From Hygrophila difformis (Eukaryota; Streptophyta; Magnoliopsida; Lamiales; Acanthaceae), in assembly GCA_030278955.1 (NCBI GenBank), contig JAOANR010000011.1, positions 46,239,417 to 46,303,416 on the forward strand: a stretch of DNA of 64,000 nucleotides, in the 5' to 3' direction. The notes under the pieces were generated by a model. It was not told the origin of the DNA. It saw only the letters and a list, made by a program, of their open reading frames with translations, and made no database searches. The translations under genes were made by a program, and so were the position numbers. Each line of letters begins with the position of its first letter. The stretch's first letter is position 1. This document shows positions 53,578-64,000 of the stretch, in pieces.

Positions 53578-56500
53578 ATGGAATTATTGGACAAGAAAGC
53601 CGGAGACGGTTCTATGAAAAGATCAAATAAAAGAAAGAGGCAGAAAGCAAAGAAGAAGAATATGGAGGCAAATGGATCACAAATCATGGATCAGAAGTCT
53701 GGTAATTGGGAAGACTCTGGAAAAATGGGAGTTGATGAGATAGTCACTGATGGTTTGGAGATGAAGCTTCCAGTAAGAGATTTGTTTGTGCAACCAATGT
53801 TGGAATGCCTAAAAACTGCTAAAGAATCAATTGAGAGCCTTCCTGCAGTGAATACTGCCATGAATAGGAAAAAGAAACGGAAAAGAGTCCAGAAGAAGAA
53901 AAATAAGGATGAAACTTTGAGTGTGGATCAGAATATTACAGACGTAGGGGCAACCAGAAGCTGTGCTGAAGGGAGTGCGGTTGGCAAAAGACGAAAAAAG
54001 AAGCACAAAAATAAGAAGGCAAAGATTAAAGCTAAAACCCAAGGCACAAATCAGACTGATGATATGATATGTTCACATCTATCAGACAGGGAAGAGATTG
54101 AATGCAAGCTCATTGAGAATGATTGCATAGCTCATGAATCCAAATTTATTCCTGGGGAGGAGTCACCTTTAGTTGACTTAACGCAAGGGAAAGAGAATAT
54201 TGTTAGCTTTTGTAAAGATGCAGAAACCTTTGATTCTTTAAATGCAATTGAGGGTTCAAGTACCAGATATTTTTCTGAGTTAGGTGAAGTTAGTCCTGAA
54301 CCTTCTGCGGAAACTATGAAGGTGGAGGGAAAAGTCTCTGCTATTGAAATTCAATATGGGCATATGGATGTAGGGACTAAAAATTGTAATGTTGAGACAA
54401 ATATGCTGAACATTGAGTGTGTAGCTCAAGAATCTGAAATTACTACAACAGAAGGATCACCTTCATCAGATTTACTGCCTGGCGAGAACCTTTCAGACTC
54501 ATTGAAAGATGAAACTGATGATCTATCACATGGGCTTGAGGATTCAAGTAACAGAATTTCTTCTGAATTTGAACCTTCATCAGAACCTATGGAAGCGGAG
54601 AAGATTCCTCTTGAAACTAAACGTACAATCAATGCTACTCTTGTGGATGGGGATAATGAGGCTTTTAAGATTGGAATAAATGAGGCAAAAAATGAAATTT
54701 TTGATGAGGAGAATTGTTCAGCCGAAGGCAGTAATGCAGTCTCTATTTGCAATATTGATGTAGCCATGCATCTTACTTCTCCTGGCGTGAAGGAAGTGGC
54801 ATGCACAACAGAGGATTTAGGACAATTTCCCAAAATATCACCTCCAATTACTCGTGTTAAGAGGAAGCTTCTTGTCCTTGATGTGAATGGTTTACTTGCA
54901 CACATAGTGATGCCACCACCATATGATTGTACTGCAAATGCATATTTATTAGGAAGAGCAAGTAAGTTTGATATCGTTTTCTACCTTGAAGCATATACTG
55001 CCTTTGTGTTTTTCTAATTGTAGCATGTCGAAAGTGGATTAATTCTGACCCACTCATGGTTTTATGCTTTTGTAGTTTTCAAGAGGCCATTTTGTGATGA
55101 TTTTCTGAGGTTCTGTTTTGAGAATTTTGATGTGGGTATATGGTCATCAAGATCCAAGTACTCTTCCAACTGTTCCTTCTTCTTCTTTATTTTTTCTCCT
55201 CCCCCAAACGCACGCACACAAATCTCACCCCCTCTTCATTTTCAATGAGGATTAAATGCCAATGTTTAGGATTTCTTATGTAACTATGTTTCCTGTGCTT
55301 TCTTTAATGATTTAGATTCCTAAATTTAGCTTATGTATTTGATATGCAGGAGAATAATTGAGAGAGTTGTTGATTATCTATTGGGAACTTTGAGAAGCAA
55401 ATTGAAATTTTGTTGGGTAATCTTTCCGCACAATTTCCTGTGTAAACTTCTCTTCAGATATTTGGATTAGTTTTCACTTCTCAATGTTATTATGATCATC
55501 TCTCTTTAAACATGATATTATAATGCAATTTGAGAAATACATCTCAAACCCTCTTTCTGTGTCATTTACTCATTTTTTCTTTGTTCACATTCAGATTTGT
55601 GATAGGGTAATACTATGATAAGAACCAATAATCTTTATTCCATAATATACTCATGCTTTCACTTTAGTAGCATGCAAATTGGTAATTAATAATTGTTGTG
55701 TTGAATAGGTTTGCAATATTTTGCATATATCAAAGTAAGGATCTTATTTATTCAACTTTAAACAAAAAGTTATTGAATCACTGCAGGTGCTGTATGATCT
55801 ATGAGTTTATATGGTTCCCACACCAGCATTTTTACAATGTAGCATATAATTTGGTTTAGTTGGAAAGTTTAGGTGATTGTGATTCCAACAAGTCAAATAT
55901 TATAGTGCAAAACTTTATGATGTGGTGCAGGATATGGATCATAGTACTCAAACTGGGTACAAAACTCTTGAGAACAGTCATAAACCCTTGGTCTGCAAGG
56001 AGCTTAGGAAGATCTGGGAAAATGAAGATCCTAATTTGCCTTGGAAAAAGGGGGATTATGATGATACAAACACGCTATTGTTGGATGATTCTCCATACAA
56101 GGCCTTGCTCAATCCAGTAAGAGTTCAATCCTTGTGCATTTTGAATAATGTTTCTGATTCTCTATACTTAACTGTGTGTTCATTTGTCCTGTAGCTTCAT
56201 AATGCAATCTTTCCTCATTCGTACAAATATGAGCAAACATTTGACAATTCATTAGGTAAGGATTTGATTTTCATTTGCTATTAGTATTGGTATTTATCTA
56301 TTTGCTCTTTTCTATGGCGATCCTTGAAGCATCACCTATATTTTTTTTCTACTTTGTGAGTATTTTTATTTTTATTTTTGTATTGGATTCAAACATATGA
56401 TATGACTAGGGTCACAGTATTCACTATTCACCATAATTTTGGTGTGCTAAATGTTAACTATTGTAGCTGTATGTGTGCACCATGTTAATCTTGTGGAAAT

Positions 56501-57159
56501 AACTAGGTAGACTGTTCAATGACTAAGCTATTTTATCTGGCAATTATAGAGATACACACCTGGGCTTAGAGATTTAATTGCAAATGTATTTTGGAGCTTG
56601 GGAAAGATGATGAAGCAGTTGGAATGATAAGGCTCAAATTTGCTGATAATCAAATTATTATTTCACTTGCCCATACTTTACATAGCTTCATTGCCAATAC
56701 CTATACTGCATATTGCACTTATAGATTTCCCTTCTATATTTTGTTATTTTTAATGATTTTATCACGAACTGGCGGCCTTGCCCTCCATGAAGAATCCGGA
56801 AAAAAAAATGTTAGGTTATTTATTATTTCATTTTGAATTCATTTTTTTGAATCAACTTTCGGATAAATATTTACATGCACATTGTATGCTTAAGTTTTCT
56901 TGCTTAATCCAAGTCTCATCACTTAGTAAAGAAAGTCAGCTGCATTGCAGGTCCTGGAGGTTATCTAAGAGTTTATTTGGAAGGGTTGTTAATATCTGAA
57001 AATGTACAGACATATGTCAAGCAACATCCATTTGGCCAAGATGCCATAAACGAAAATAACACGGATTGGGCTTTCTACTCGGCAGTCCTCCAGACTATGT
57101 CCAACCGAATGGAACACAATGTGCCTGCCTTGTGGCCTTCACTTCACTCTAAGGGTTGA
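53578..57159 (+). CDS. FCP1/NIF-type HAD-family protein, six coding exons
   Basis: Coding exons are 53578-54961, 55076-55157, 55350-55416, 55931-56116, 56195-56255 and 56951-57159, all GT-AG, joining to 662 residues with no stop. Residues 1-420 are low-complexity, acidic and Lys-rich with three strong nuclear-signal clusters (KRSNKRKRQKAKKK, KKKRKRVQKKKNK, GKRRKKKHKNKKAK). Residues about 425-655 are the HAD/FCP1-homology domain: motif I LLVLDVNGLL (D435, N437), a GIWSSRSK block (482-489), K534 in VCKELRKIW, and motif IV LLLDDSPYK (D563, D564). FCP1/SCP enzymes dephosphorylate the RNA polymerase II CTD and need DxD in motif I. Here the second Asp is Asn, as in a plant subgroup with DLNGLL, so phosphatase activity may be weak or absent. 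The end GGYLRVYLEGL...HPFG is typical of that subgroup. I chose the start as the first ATG of the long frame. A nuclear location is inferred. Confidence 0.9.
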
Positions 57160-58424
57160 AATGAGCACGGGAAGAGACATACACTTTTCTTTCTTATTGA
57201 TTCTCCTATAGCGATTTGAGGTTCGTGAAGCTTCTCAACGAGGCGGTGACCTAAACATATTTACAAACGTGAGATATAGATGTAGCCATTTAGGTAAGTT
57301 TCAATTATTTCTCTTTTCACACATATATATTTCTTCTGTTTTGACGTGATAAGTTCCACATTAGTAGTATTTAGAATTGTGGAGCAAATTGGGGTGGGGG
57401 TTGTAATTTTCATTCATTTGCTTACTATACATAATTGTAATGAATTTCTTAAATAATTCACCATTCCTAAATTCAGAAAATTTGATACACTATGTTCTCG
57501 TCCGTTGTTAGCATTGTATAAGCTTCAAGGATGAGTTATTTTACATTCTTTTATGTTGATTACTTTGAATTAAGTAACAAGCTATCAATACACTGATATT
57601 TGATTCTACTTTCATCTGCATACACAAATGTTATATAAGCATGATGATGTGATGACATACTTCTATATCAGTACCTCATTGGTTTTATAATGTACATCTC
57701 TATTTAAATCCATGAACATGTGTATAATGTCTTAACTTCCCCTATTTTTGATCCATTAAATTGGATCAATGATTGCATTGTTGTCATGATAGATCATTAT
57801 TTTCTAGAATTGTGCATAGGTACAGAAGTGACCAGAGAGTACAAATAATGAAATAACAACAAATTACTTACTGCCAAACGAAATGGTCTTATATCTTTTG
57901 CTTTGTGCAATTATATTTGTATTGGAAATTTCCTATTACATCATTTTAGGATTCACCTTTATCTATAACAGAAAAAGGGTCTCTTGTTCCTGTCCTGTAT
58001 CAATAATGGTAATACTGGGGGGTGGGCATGATTGAGTAAAAATGTACTCTTTGCCTTGGGGTAAGAAAAAAAGGTCCAAAAAAACATAATGGAAGGATGA
58101 CAACAGGAATGGACATAATGATGACCAGCATCCTTGTAGTGCCAAAAGACTTTCTGTGCATTCTACCCTAGTCCAAGACTAAGATGCATCAAATGGTACA
58201 GTCTTCAATTATTACCACTCTTCGATAGTGATGCCACACCTAAACCTTTAGGACAGTGCTACAGGGTATGAAAGTTTATGCTGTAATTTTCTATTTCCTT
58301 GAAATATAGCATAAAAAATGTCCATAATGGAGGGCAGGGGCCAGGGGTGGAATGGAGAAATAATTGGGACATGCCAAGCAGCCCTTTCTTGGGACTTGAT
58401 CAAACCTGAGGTGGATACATAATA
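57160..58424. other. HAD gene 3' UTR and downstream DNA
   Basis: The first few hundred bp probably hold the 3' UTR. The rest shows no gene. 58319-58415 is purine-rich without recognisable ends. Confidence 0.4.
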
Positions 58425-58612
58425 CTCACTCCGTCTCACCCAAGTGTCTTGTTACTGTTGGGCACGAGAATTAAGATAGAGTTGGTTTGTGAGTATATGG
58501 TGGGGTCCACATAGTTGTTGGGGGGAAAATTATTTCTATTTATAGAAAGAAGACATTTGTAATGGGACATCCAAAAATAGTAAGTAGGACATTTGGAATG
58601 GGACGGAGGGAG
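58425..58612. mobile_element. Stowaway MITE (188 bp)
   Basis: The ends CTCACTCCGTCTCACCCAAG and (reverse complement) CTCCCTCCGTCCCATTCCAA are inverted and flanked by TA (58423-58424 and 58613-58614). The sequence is close to the Stowaway consensus, so it is relatively young. Confidence 0.88.
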
Positions 58613-61600
58613 TACTACATATGGTAATGCCCCAAATTTTCACTTTGTTTTCCATTAACTAGGGATATGAAGATTCGATGTCAATTTCTTTTAAGTTAGG
58701 ATTTGTGTAGGAATGAAGGTTTGTGCGTGTGTGTGTGTACGTTAATTGAGGTTTAGAATACTATCTTATCGTCAAATATTGCAAAAATGGTGAGAGGTAT
58801 TAATATTGCAATAGATTTAAGCCATGCTTGTTAATATTTCAGATACTAAACTACCTATTGCATTATTGCAGATTTGCAGCCTTTTTAGTATTTATACTAG
58901 TGGCATACAATCTAGTGAATTAGAGCCGGTTGGAGTTGATTTACTTTTATTGTTGTTTTTTTTTAAAGCTAAACCGCCTATACATGCTAGGAAAGAGTGG
59001 TGAGAGTATTGTTTTTTGGTTTCTATTAGTGATTATTCCTTTTTTTTTAAAAAAAAAAAAGAAAGAAAGAAAGCAAGAAAAAGACAAGCCATAGCTAAAA
59101 ATCTGTGTTCTGTGGTCTTTACTAAACAAAAGTGAAAAAACAGGTATGGAGTAAAATTTTAAAATATGACACTCTTTCACAATTACTACTCAAAATTAGT
59201 GCCACTTTAGTGTTTGGACTTTGGACAGTTAATAGTAAAATTTTAAAATATTAAAATTTATAATTTATAATTGATTTAAAAAATTTATAAATAAATAAAC
59301 ATAAATATTCTTGGAGATGGGGTAATTGATGGTATCCATAGCTAGGTGTTAATGATCGACACCCATATTACACAGTAAATTGACACCATTACGATGATTG
59401 CCACAGAAAAAATACTCTATTTTCCCTTCATATCCACGTATAATCGTAGAAAAAGGCGCACAAATTAGAAATTGATTTTTGAGTGGATTTGTCACACTGC
59501 GTTTGTAGATTATGGCCCAGAAAGAGTGTCATCTACTAAAAATCAATTCTTTAAGCAGTACATATAAAAGTTGACATATTAGCGACGTATATTATTACAC
59601 TTCCTCTTATCCATTAGTGACGACAATAAAAATTAAGAGGACAAAACACAGCATCAATTCAATCCTCCCCACTTTAGATTGGAAGGGGACAGAAAGTGAC
59701 ATCAAAAGGAATTGCAAATTAATGTTGAATAGCCTCTACTATTAAAATCCTCAAAGCCCTTTTAGGGGGTTTTGATGAAGAAAGTTACAATCACGCATAT
59801 ATCATCATGTGCATGTGCACCTTTTATTATTACTTCATTTTCCTATGCATCTTGGGAAGAAAGATTGTAACCTTTCCAAAAGGGATAAACAATCACATGG
59901 CCATACTTAATGTTGAGGGAACACTTCAAGTGAAGTTGAGGACTTTTAGGGGGTGTTTATTCATGAAAACTACCCTTACCTAATGTTCCTCCTCATTTTA
60001 TTAATATTTGGAAAAATAAGTTTGTGTAATGAAGTTGAGGTGAGTCGGGTCAAAACAATTTAAGTTTAGAGTTGAGCTTGAGCTCAAGGAAACTTGATAT
60101 TTTCATATGGTATTGAAAGGGGATTTCAATTTCCCAAGTCAAATTAATATTCTCAATGCCTTATGAAGTACTTCTACTAGGGTTTCTTGCAAGAAATTAG
60201 TAGTAGTATATTTAAAATGCATGGATCTTTCTTATATGTGTAATTTGTGGCAATTCTCTTATGAAGATTGAAAATTTAGGCAAAAAGTAAATTCACAAAT
60301 GAATGGTTGATCCACTCTATTTATGATATATAGCTCATTTGCCACCCAATTAGTTCACAAATCTTAAAACTTTTAGATAGCTGCTAATTAGAAAATTTAC
60401 TCTTTGATCTTTTTGTTTTCTTAATTTTTTTAGTAGAAATGAATAATAAGAGAAATGCAAAATTACATAAGTAGTAAACTATTAATGAGTCTAGGAGGGA
60501 TAGAAGTATTAAAAATGTCCTTGAAGAGTCCACCATAAGGATATCATATTGAAATGTTAATTAATTGATATGATCACATAGTAATAAGATATATACCCAA
60601 CCCACAAAGGTCATATCTTTTTTGGAGTTGCCACCATTGTGAATTATCATCATGAATTTTTCATTTCTTGTTCATGCATGAATGAATTAGGTCTTGATTC
60701 TTGACCCTTTACCACACAATGACCTCACTCCAATTGGGATTTGTGACAATCCACATTTCAGATCCTATGCCAATATATTTTATGTACTAGTATTTAATAA
60801 ATGTATACATTGGTGGGTAAGATCCCTCCAAGTGTTAACCCAATTCACCCTCCTTGTTAATTAGGATATTGATGAAGTGGGACCTTCATTTTCAAGATCT
60901 TGAATAACCCCTAAACCTGTCAGATCATTTTGCTGTTATTAGTTTACTAATGGACTGAATTTTTTTCAGATCCCAATGGATGGATGAATATGAACCCCAT
61001 GGAAGTGCAGAGTAGAGAACCATAATAATGTGTTGGCATGTGCTGTACAGTGATGATGGCTTGTGATTTTGTATTTGCCATTTGCCAATATGCACTGGCA
61101 AGTTTGATTCTGTCAAAAGTGTCTGTCCATTATTATTAATTAATACTTCTCCAGTTGTGAGAATTCTTCATCATCAAGCTGCTTGGATTCTAGTCTTCAT
61201 TATTTCCTTTTTATTTTATTTGAGTTTCTGCCAAGAATTTAATTTGCAATCAGTTCTATTTTTTTTAAAAAAATAACAAATAAAAAATCCCTGTCATGTG
61301 ACCCCTATGGATGTGTTTGGATGCATTTTCCTGCAACCACTTGAACCATTAAAACTGACGACCCCCATGGAAAAAATTCAAGAAATCCAATTCTGAAAAA
61401 TAACTCTCTTAGCTTTTTTTTTTGGTGGGTTTTTTGTTTTTTTTGGTTCTGTGTTCTATGTGTTTGTGGGCGCACACAGATACTCAATATACATATATAT
61501 ATTTTTAAATATTCATTATGTTTGTAGTATATTATTGCAATAGAGGGTTATTTTGATATTTTACACATGTAAATACCAATTTGAATAAGTAAATATATTG

Positions 61601-62860
61601 ATAATAAGAATAAAAGGGGAACTCACACCTTTCAAGTTACAATTAGGCTTGATGATTAATGCACACAACACAAGGGATACTCACCAAGGCATGATAAGTT
61701 GGGGTTTGACATATAAACTATATGCACCAAACACAACTTAAACATTTATATTAAAAAAATAAAGACCTCCCAACAGTCAAAAGCCATCTTTAATTAATGG
61801 CCTCAATTCCCATGGAGAACATGATCATAACCCAATAATTAATGACTTAAACAAGCATCATCCTTAGCTTGATCACCAAAATGAAACATAAATTAAACAT
61901 AGAGCATATGATCACCCCAAACTTGACCCCAACTCAATAATAGTAATATAATGGCCTTATACAAGAGCATGCACATGGTTGATTTGGTGGGGGGAAAGTT
62001 CATGTGGGCAATCAAGTTGGACCAATGAGATGGGTATTATTGTAGGGTTATAAGTCTCTTGGAACATAGTATTTGCCAATTGATTGATTATGACAGCCTT
62101 AGTTGGTTCTAGTTCTTGCCCACTCAAATTGAGGCAACCCTCATGGCATCTCTTGTTCACTTTACACACATGGTATATCTTGTTTTCATATCATTAGTTA
62201 ATTAATTCATTATTCTTACACCTTTATTAGTTTTTAATTCTTATCCTCTCTGCAGCAGCAACTTGTTCAATTTTCTACTAAGTGGTTGTTAAAGTCAATT
62301 AACTTGAAAAAAATGATATATTATTGAGTTTGGAAAATGTATAGGGAGATACTTGTAGAGCTAGGGGGATGAAGTCAATTTCTAGTACCCACAAAGTACA
62401 ATTATATGTAGAGTGTATGTACAACATAAATTTCTAGTATACACATTTATTTAATTCATGCTTATATAATCATGCATATGGTAGTGAGGGATCTTCAATG
62501 TTACTACATCCCATGTTCTTTGAACAAAGAGGATTATTAACTAAAGGTTTGCCTCATTTCATGTCAGGGTTTCTTTATCCCTACCTAAATTAATTATTGC
62601 TAGCTAGGGATAAGATCTAAGATGTAATGATATTTTTGGTTGCAACTAGCTAGGGGTGCTGAACTCTATCTTTTCAGTATGTGCTGAACTCATTTTTCAA
62701 ACTGTTGAATCTAATAATAGTGCAGATGATTGGATGATTAGTGAGCGTTGCCAATAGTTTGGGGACCTACAACTCATATTTATTTGGGGACATTTCAATA
62801 AATTCTATTGTTAATTGGAATGCACACTTGTTTAATATGTTTAAGTACGATCTCGGACAT
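58613..62860. other. Gene-poor AT-rich intergenic DNA
   Basis: I find no coding sequence. An inverted pair ATGACACTCTTTC/GAAAGAGTGTCAT (about 59165-59178 and 59519-59532), about 370 bp apart, may mark a small TIR element, but its TSD is not convincing. Poly(T)/poly(A) runs lie near 58965 and 59039-59062. Confidence 0.4.
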
Positions 62861-62869
62861 TGAAGGTTG

Positions 62870-62975
62870 TTTCTCCCAAATCAGAATTCTGCATATACAA
62901 AGCCTCGAACTCGAGACATTTGTTTAAGCTGCCAGAGCCCTATACTATTCAGACCAACTGTGTTTGGTAAATTAA
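62870..62975 (-). mobile_element. tRNA-derived SINE-like repeat, copy b
   Basis: A diverged copy of 33465-33575. On the minus strand GTCTCGAGTTCGAGGC fits a pol III B box, and GTTGGTCTGAATAGTATAGG is an A-box candidate. Confidence 0.5.
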
Positions 62976-64000
62976 ATTGTATGTTGTACATCAGTTATAG
63001 CTTATAATAGGAGCTAAATATGAATTGTAATTAATCATTCTAGTGCCATCACATTTTTTTGGCTACATATGAAGACGCGTGGATTAATTTTAACCGAATT
63101 AATTAAGAGAAATTCTTGGATGAAATGAGGGTTGAATTAGGCAATTTTATTTAAGCACAAATAATTTATTTGATGGAGACTTAAAACTAACAATAAAAAC
63201 CATTTTAGGCCGAAGAACATGCACTAATGGTCATATATATCCAATGTAATATAACACATCGTTAATTAGGTATCAACTGTCCGCCAATTAAAAGAAAATG
63301 AACTGTTCAGATCTCGAATTATTTCTAAAATTATTATAATAACTCCAAGCTAGTTAGAATACAAAAAAAAAAATTGAATTTTGAAGGGAATTAAAAAAAA
63401 AACAACAAATATCCTGTGCCAAGTATGGAATTAAAATCAAGCCATATCAAAATAAATACTCATTAATTTTGGTCCAATTAATATTCCCGATAATAATACT
63501 CCACACTATTAGACAAAAAAGAAAAAAAAAATTTGTGTCAAGTATATATAGAACTATAAGAATGAATAGTAGCCTTCGACGAATCAATGATGTTATCGAG
63601 TGTCCCCCAATATTCTTTTATTCTTTATTTTTATAAATAAATAAATAAATAAAAATGTCCCACAATTTTAATCATAGATGTAAAAATATATAGATTGGCA
63701 GGCTCAAGAAATTAGACAAGAAAATTAAGTTGCAATAATTGTGAAAACTGCTAGCTGGTGAGGTTTGGACAGTGACATATGTTTTGAATGTAGCAGGAAA
63801 AAATAAAAGACAAAGAACCGCAATGAAATAAATGGATGATGAAGAGTAAGAGGTGGGGAACCATAATGTCCCTTATTACATACACACACACACAACTATG
63901 TCCTTATCATTTCCACCCGATCCCATATCCATATCTACATGTATGTATGTATTTCAGTTTTATTATTAGGAATTACCATATAGTAATTAGGTTTGTTCTG
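62976..64000. other. AT-rich intergenic DNA with microsatellites
   Basis: No gene is visible. (ATAA)n lies at about 63635-63655 and (CA)n at about 63881-63896. Confidence 0.5.

Noticed and set aside
56591..56836. Possible extra exon reading LELGKDDEAVGMIRLKFADN
   Set aside because: It lies in the last intron of the HAD gene. Joining exons 56195-56255 and 56951-57159 directly keeps the frame and the known domain, and including this block would not.
59165..59532. A MITE bounded by ATGACACTCTTTC inverted repeats
   Set aside because: The inverted match is only about 13 bp and no convincing target-site duplication is found, so it is left as a remark on the intergenic entry.

Overview
This window is plant nuclear DNA, most likely from a eudicot. 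The evidence is spliceosomal introns with GT-AG borders, plant-type gene families, AT-rich intergenic DNA, plant LTR retrotransposons primed by initiator tRNA-Met, and Stowaway, hAT and SINE families. I cannot name the species.

Only three intact host genes are visible. (1) 3772-4003 (+) is the 51-residue large-subunit ribosomal protein eL39, with the ATG alone in exon 1 and telo-boxes in its promoter. (2) 7573-11022 (-) is a five-exon methylesterase-like alpha/beta hydrolase of the long-N-terminus MES11-15 type (375 residues). It has Asp in place of the nucleophilic Ser and an N-myristoylation-type start. (3) 53578-57159 (+) is a six-exon FCP1/NIF-type HAD protein (662 residues) with a Lys-rich, nuclear-looking N-terminal region and a DxN instead of DxD motif. 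An exon-like relic at 5789-5971 and a decayed Helitron helicase at 12178-13880 are the other non-LTR coding remains.

Most of the rest is transposon inside transposon. 1-1700 holds small MITEs. 1662-2873 is a TTA-flanked TIR element carrying six palindromes at a regular 34-bp pitch, followed almost directly by a 698-bp hAT-type element. 16035-25010 is an old TIR-type repeat element full of GTCGCTGAAAT units, split by a Tekay/Del-like Ty3 element (16458-24707) with near-identical 2.3-kb LTRs but a long-dead pol. 26072-26586 is a hAT MITE inside a SINE tail. 27165-33345 is a giant fold-back element split by a 4.9-kb non-autonomous LTR element (27203-32113, minus strand). That element carries gag, a GCCGCCA array and a captured fragment of a HECT ubiquitin ligase, and is itself hit by a 453-bp hAT MITE. 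35464-35804 is a Stowaway MITE with a SINE inside it. 35947-50453 is a young SIRE/Maximus-like Ty1/Copia element (843-bp LTRs, 2 differences) with gag, pol and a third ORF; its RNase H is split by a Tekay-like LTR derivative (41335-46930). 50821-51547 is another hAT element. 57160-64000 shows no gene, only one clear Stowaway MITE and a SINE-like repeat.

Insertion order can be read from target-site duplications: ATTGC, ATTAC, TTATC and AGATC (5 bp, LTR elements), AAAACAAC, ATTATCTG and CCGACACA (8 bp, hAT). The most unusual points are the 34-bp-spaced palindromes, the HECT fragment carried in a gag-bearing retroelement, the GCCGCCA array, the Asp-nucleophile esterase, and a nested LTR element whose LTRs are more diverged than those of its host.
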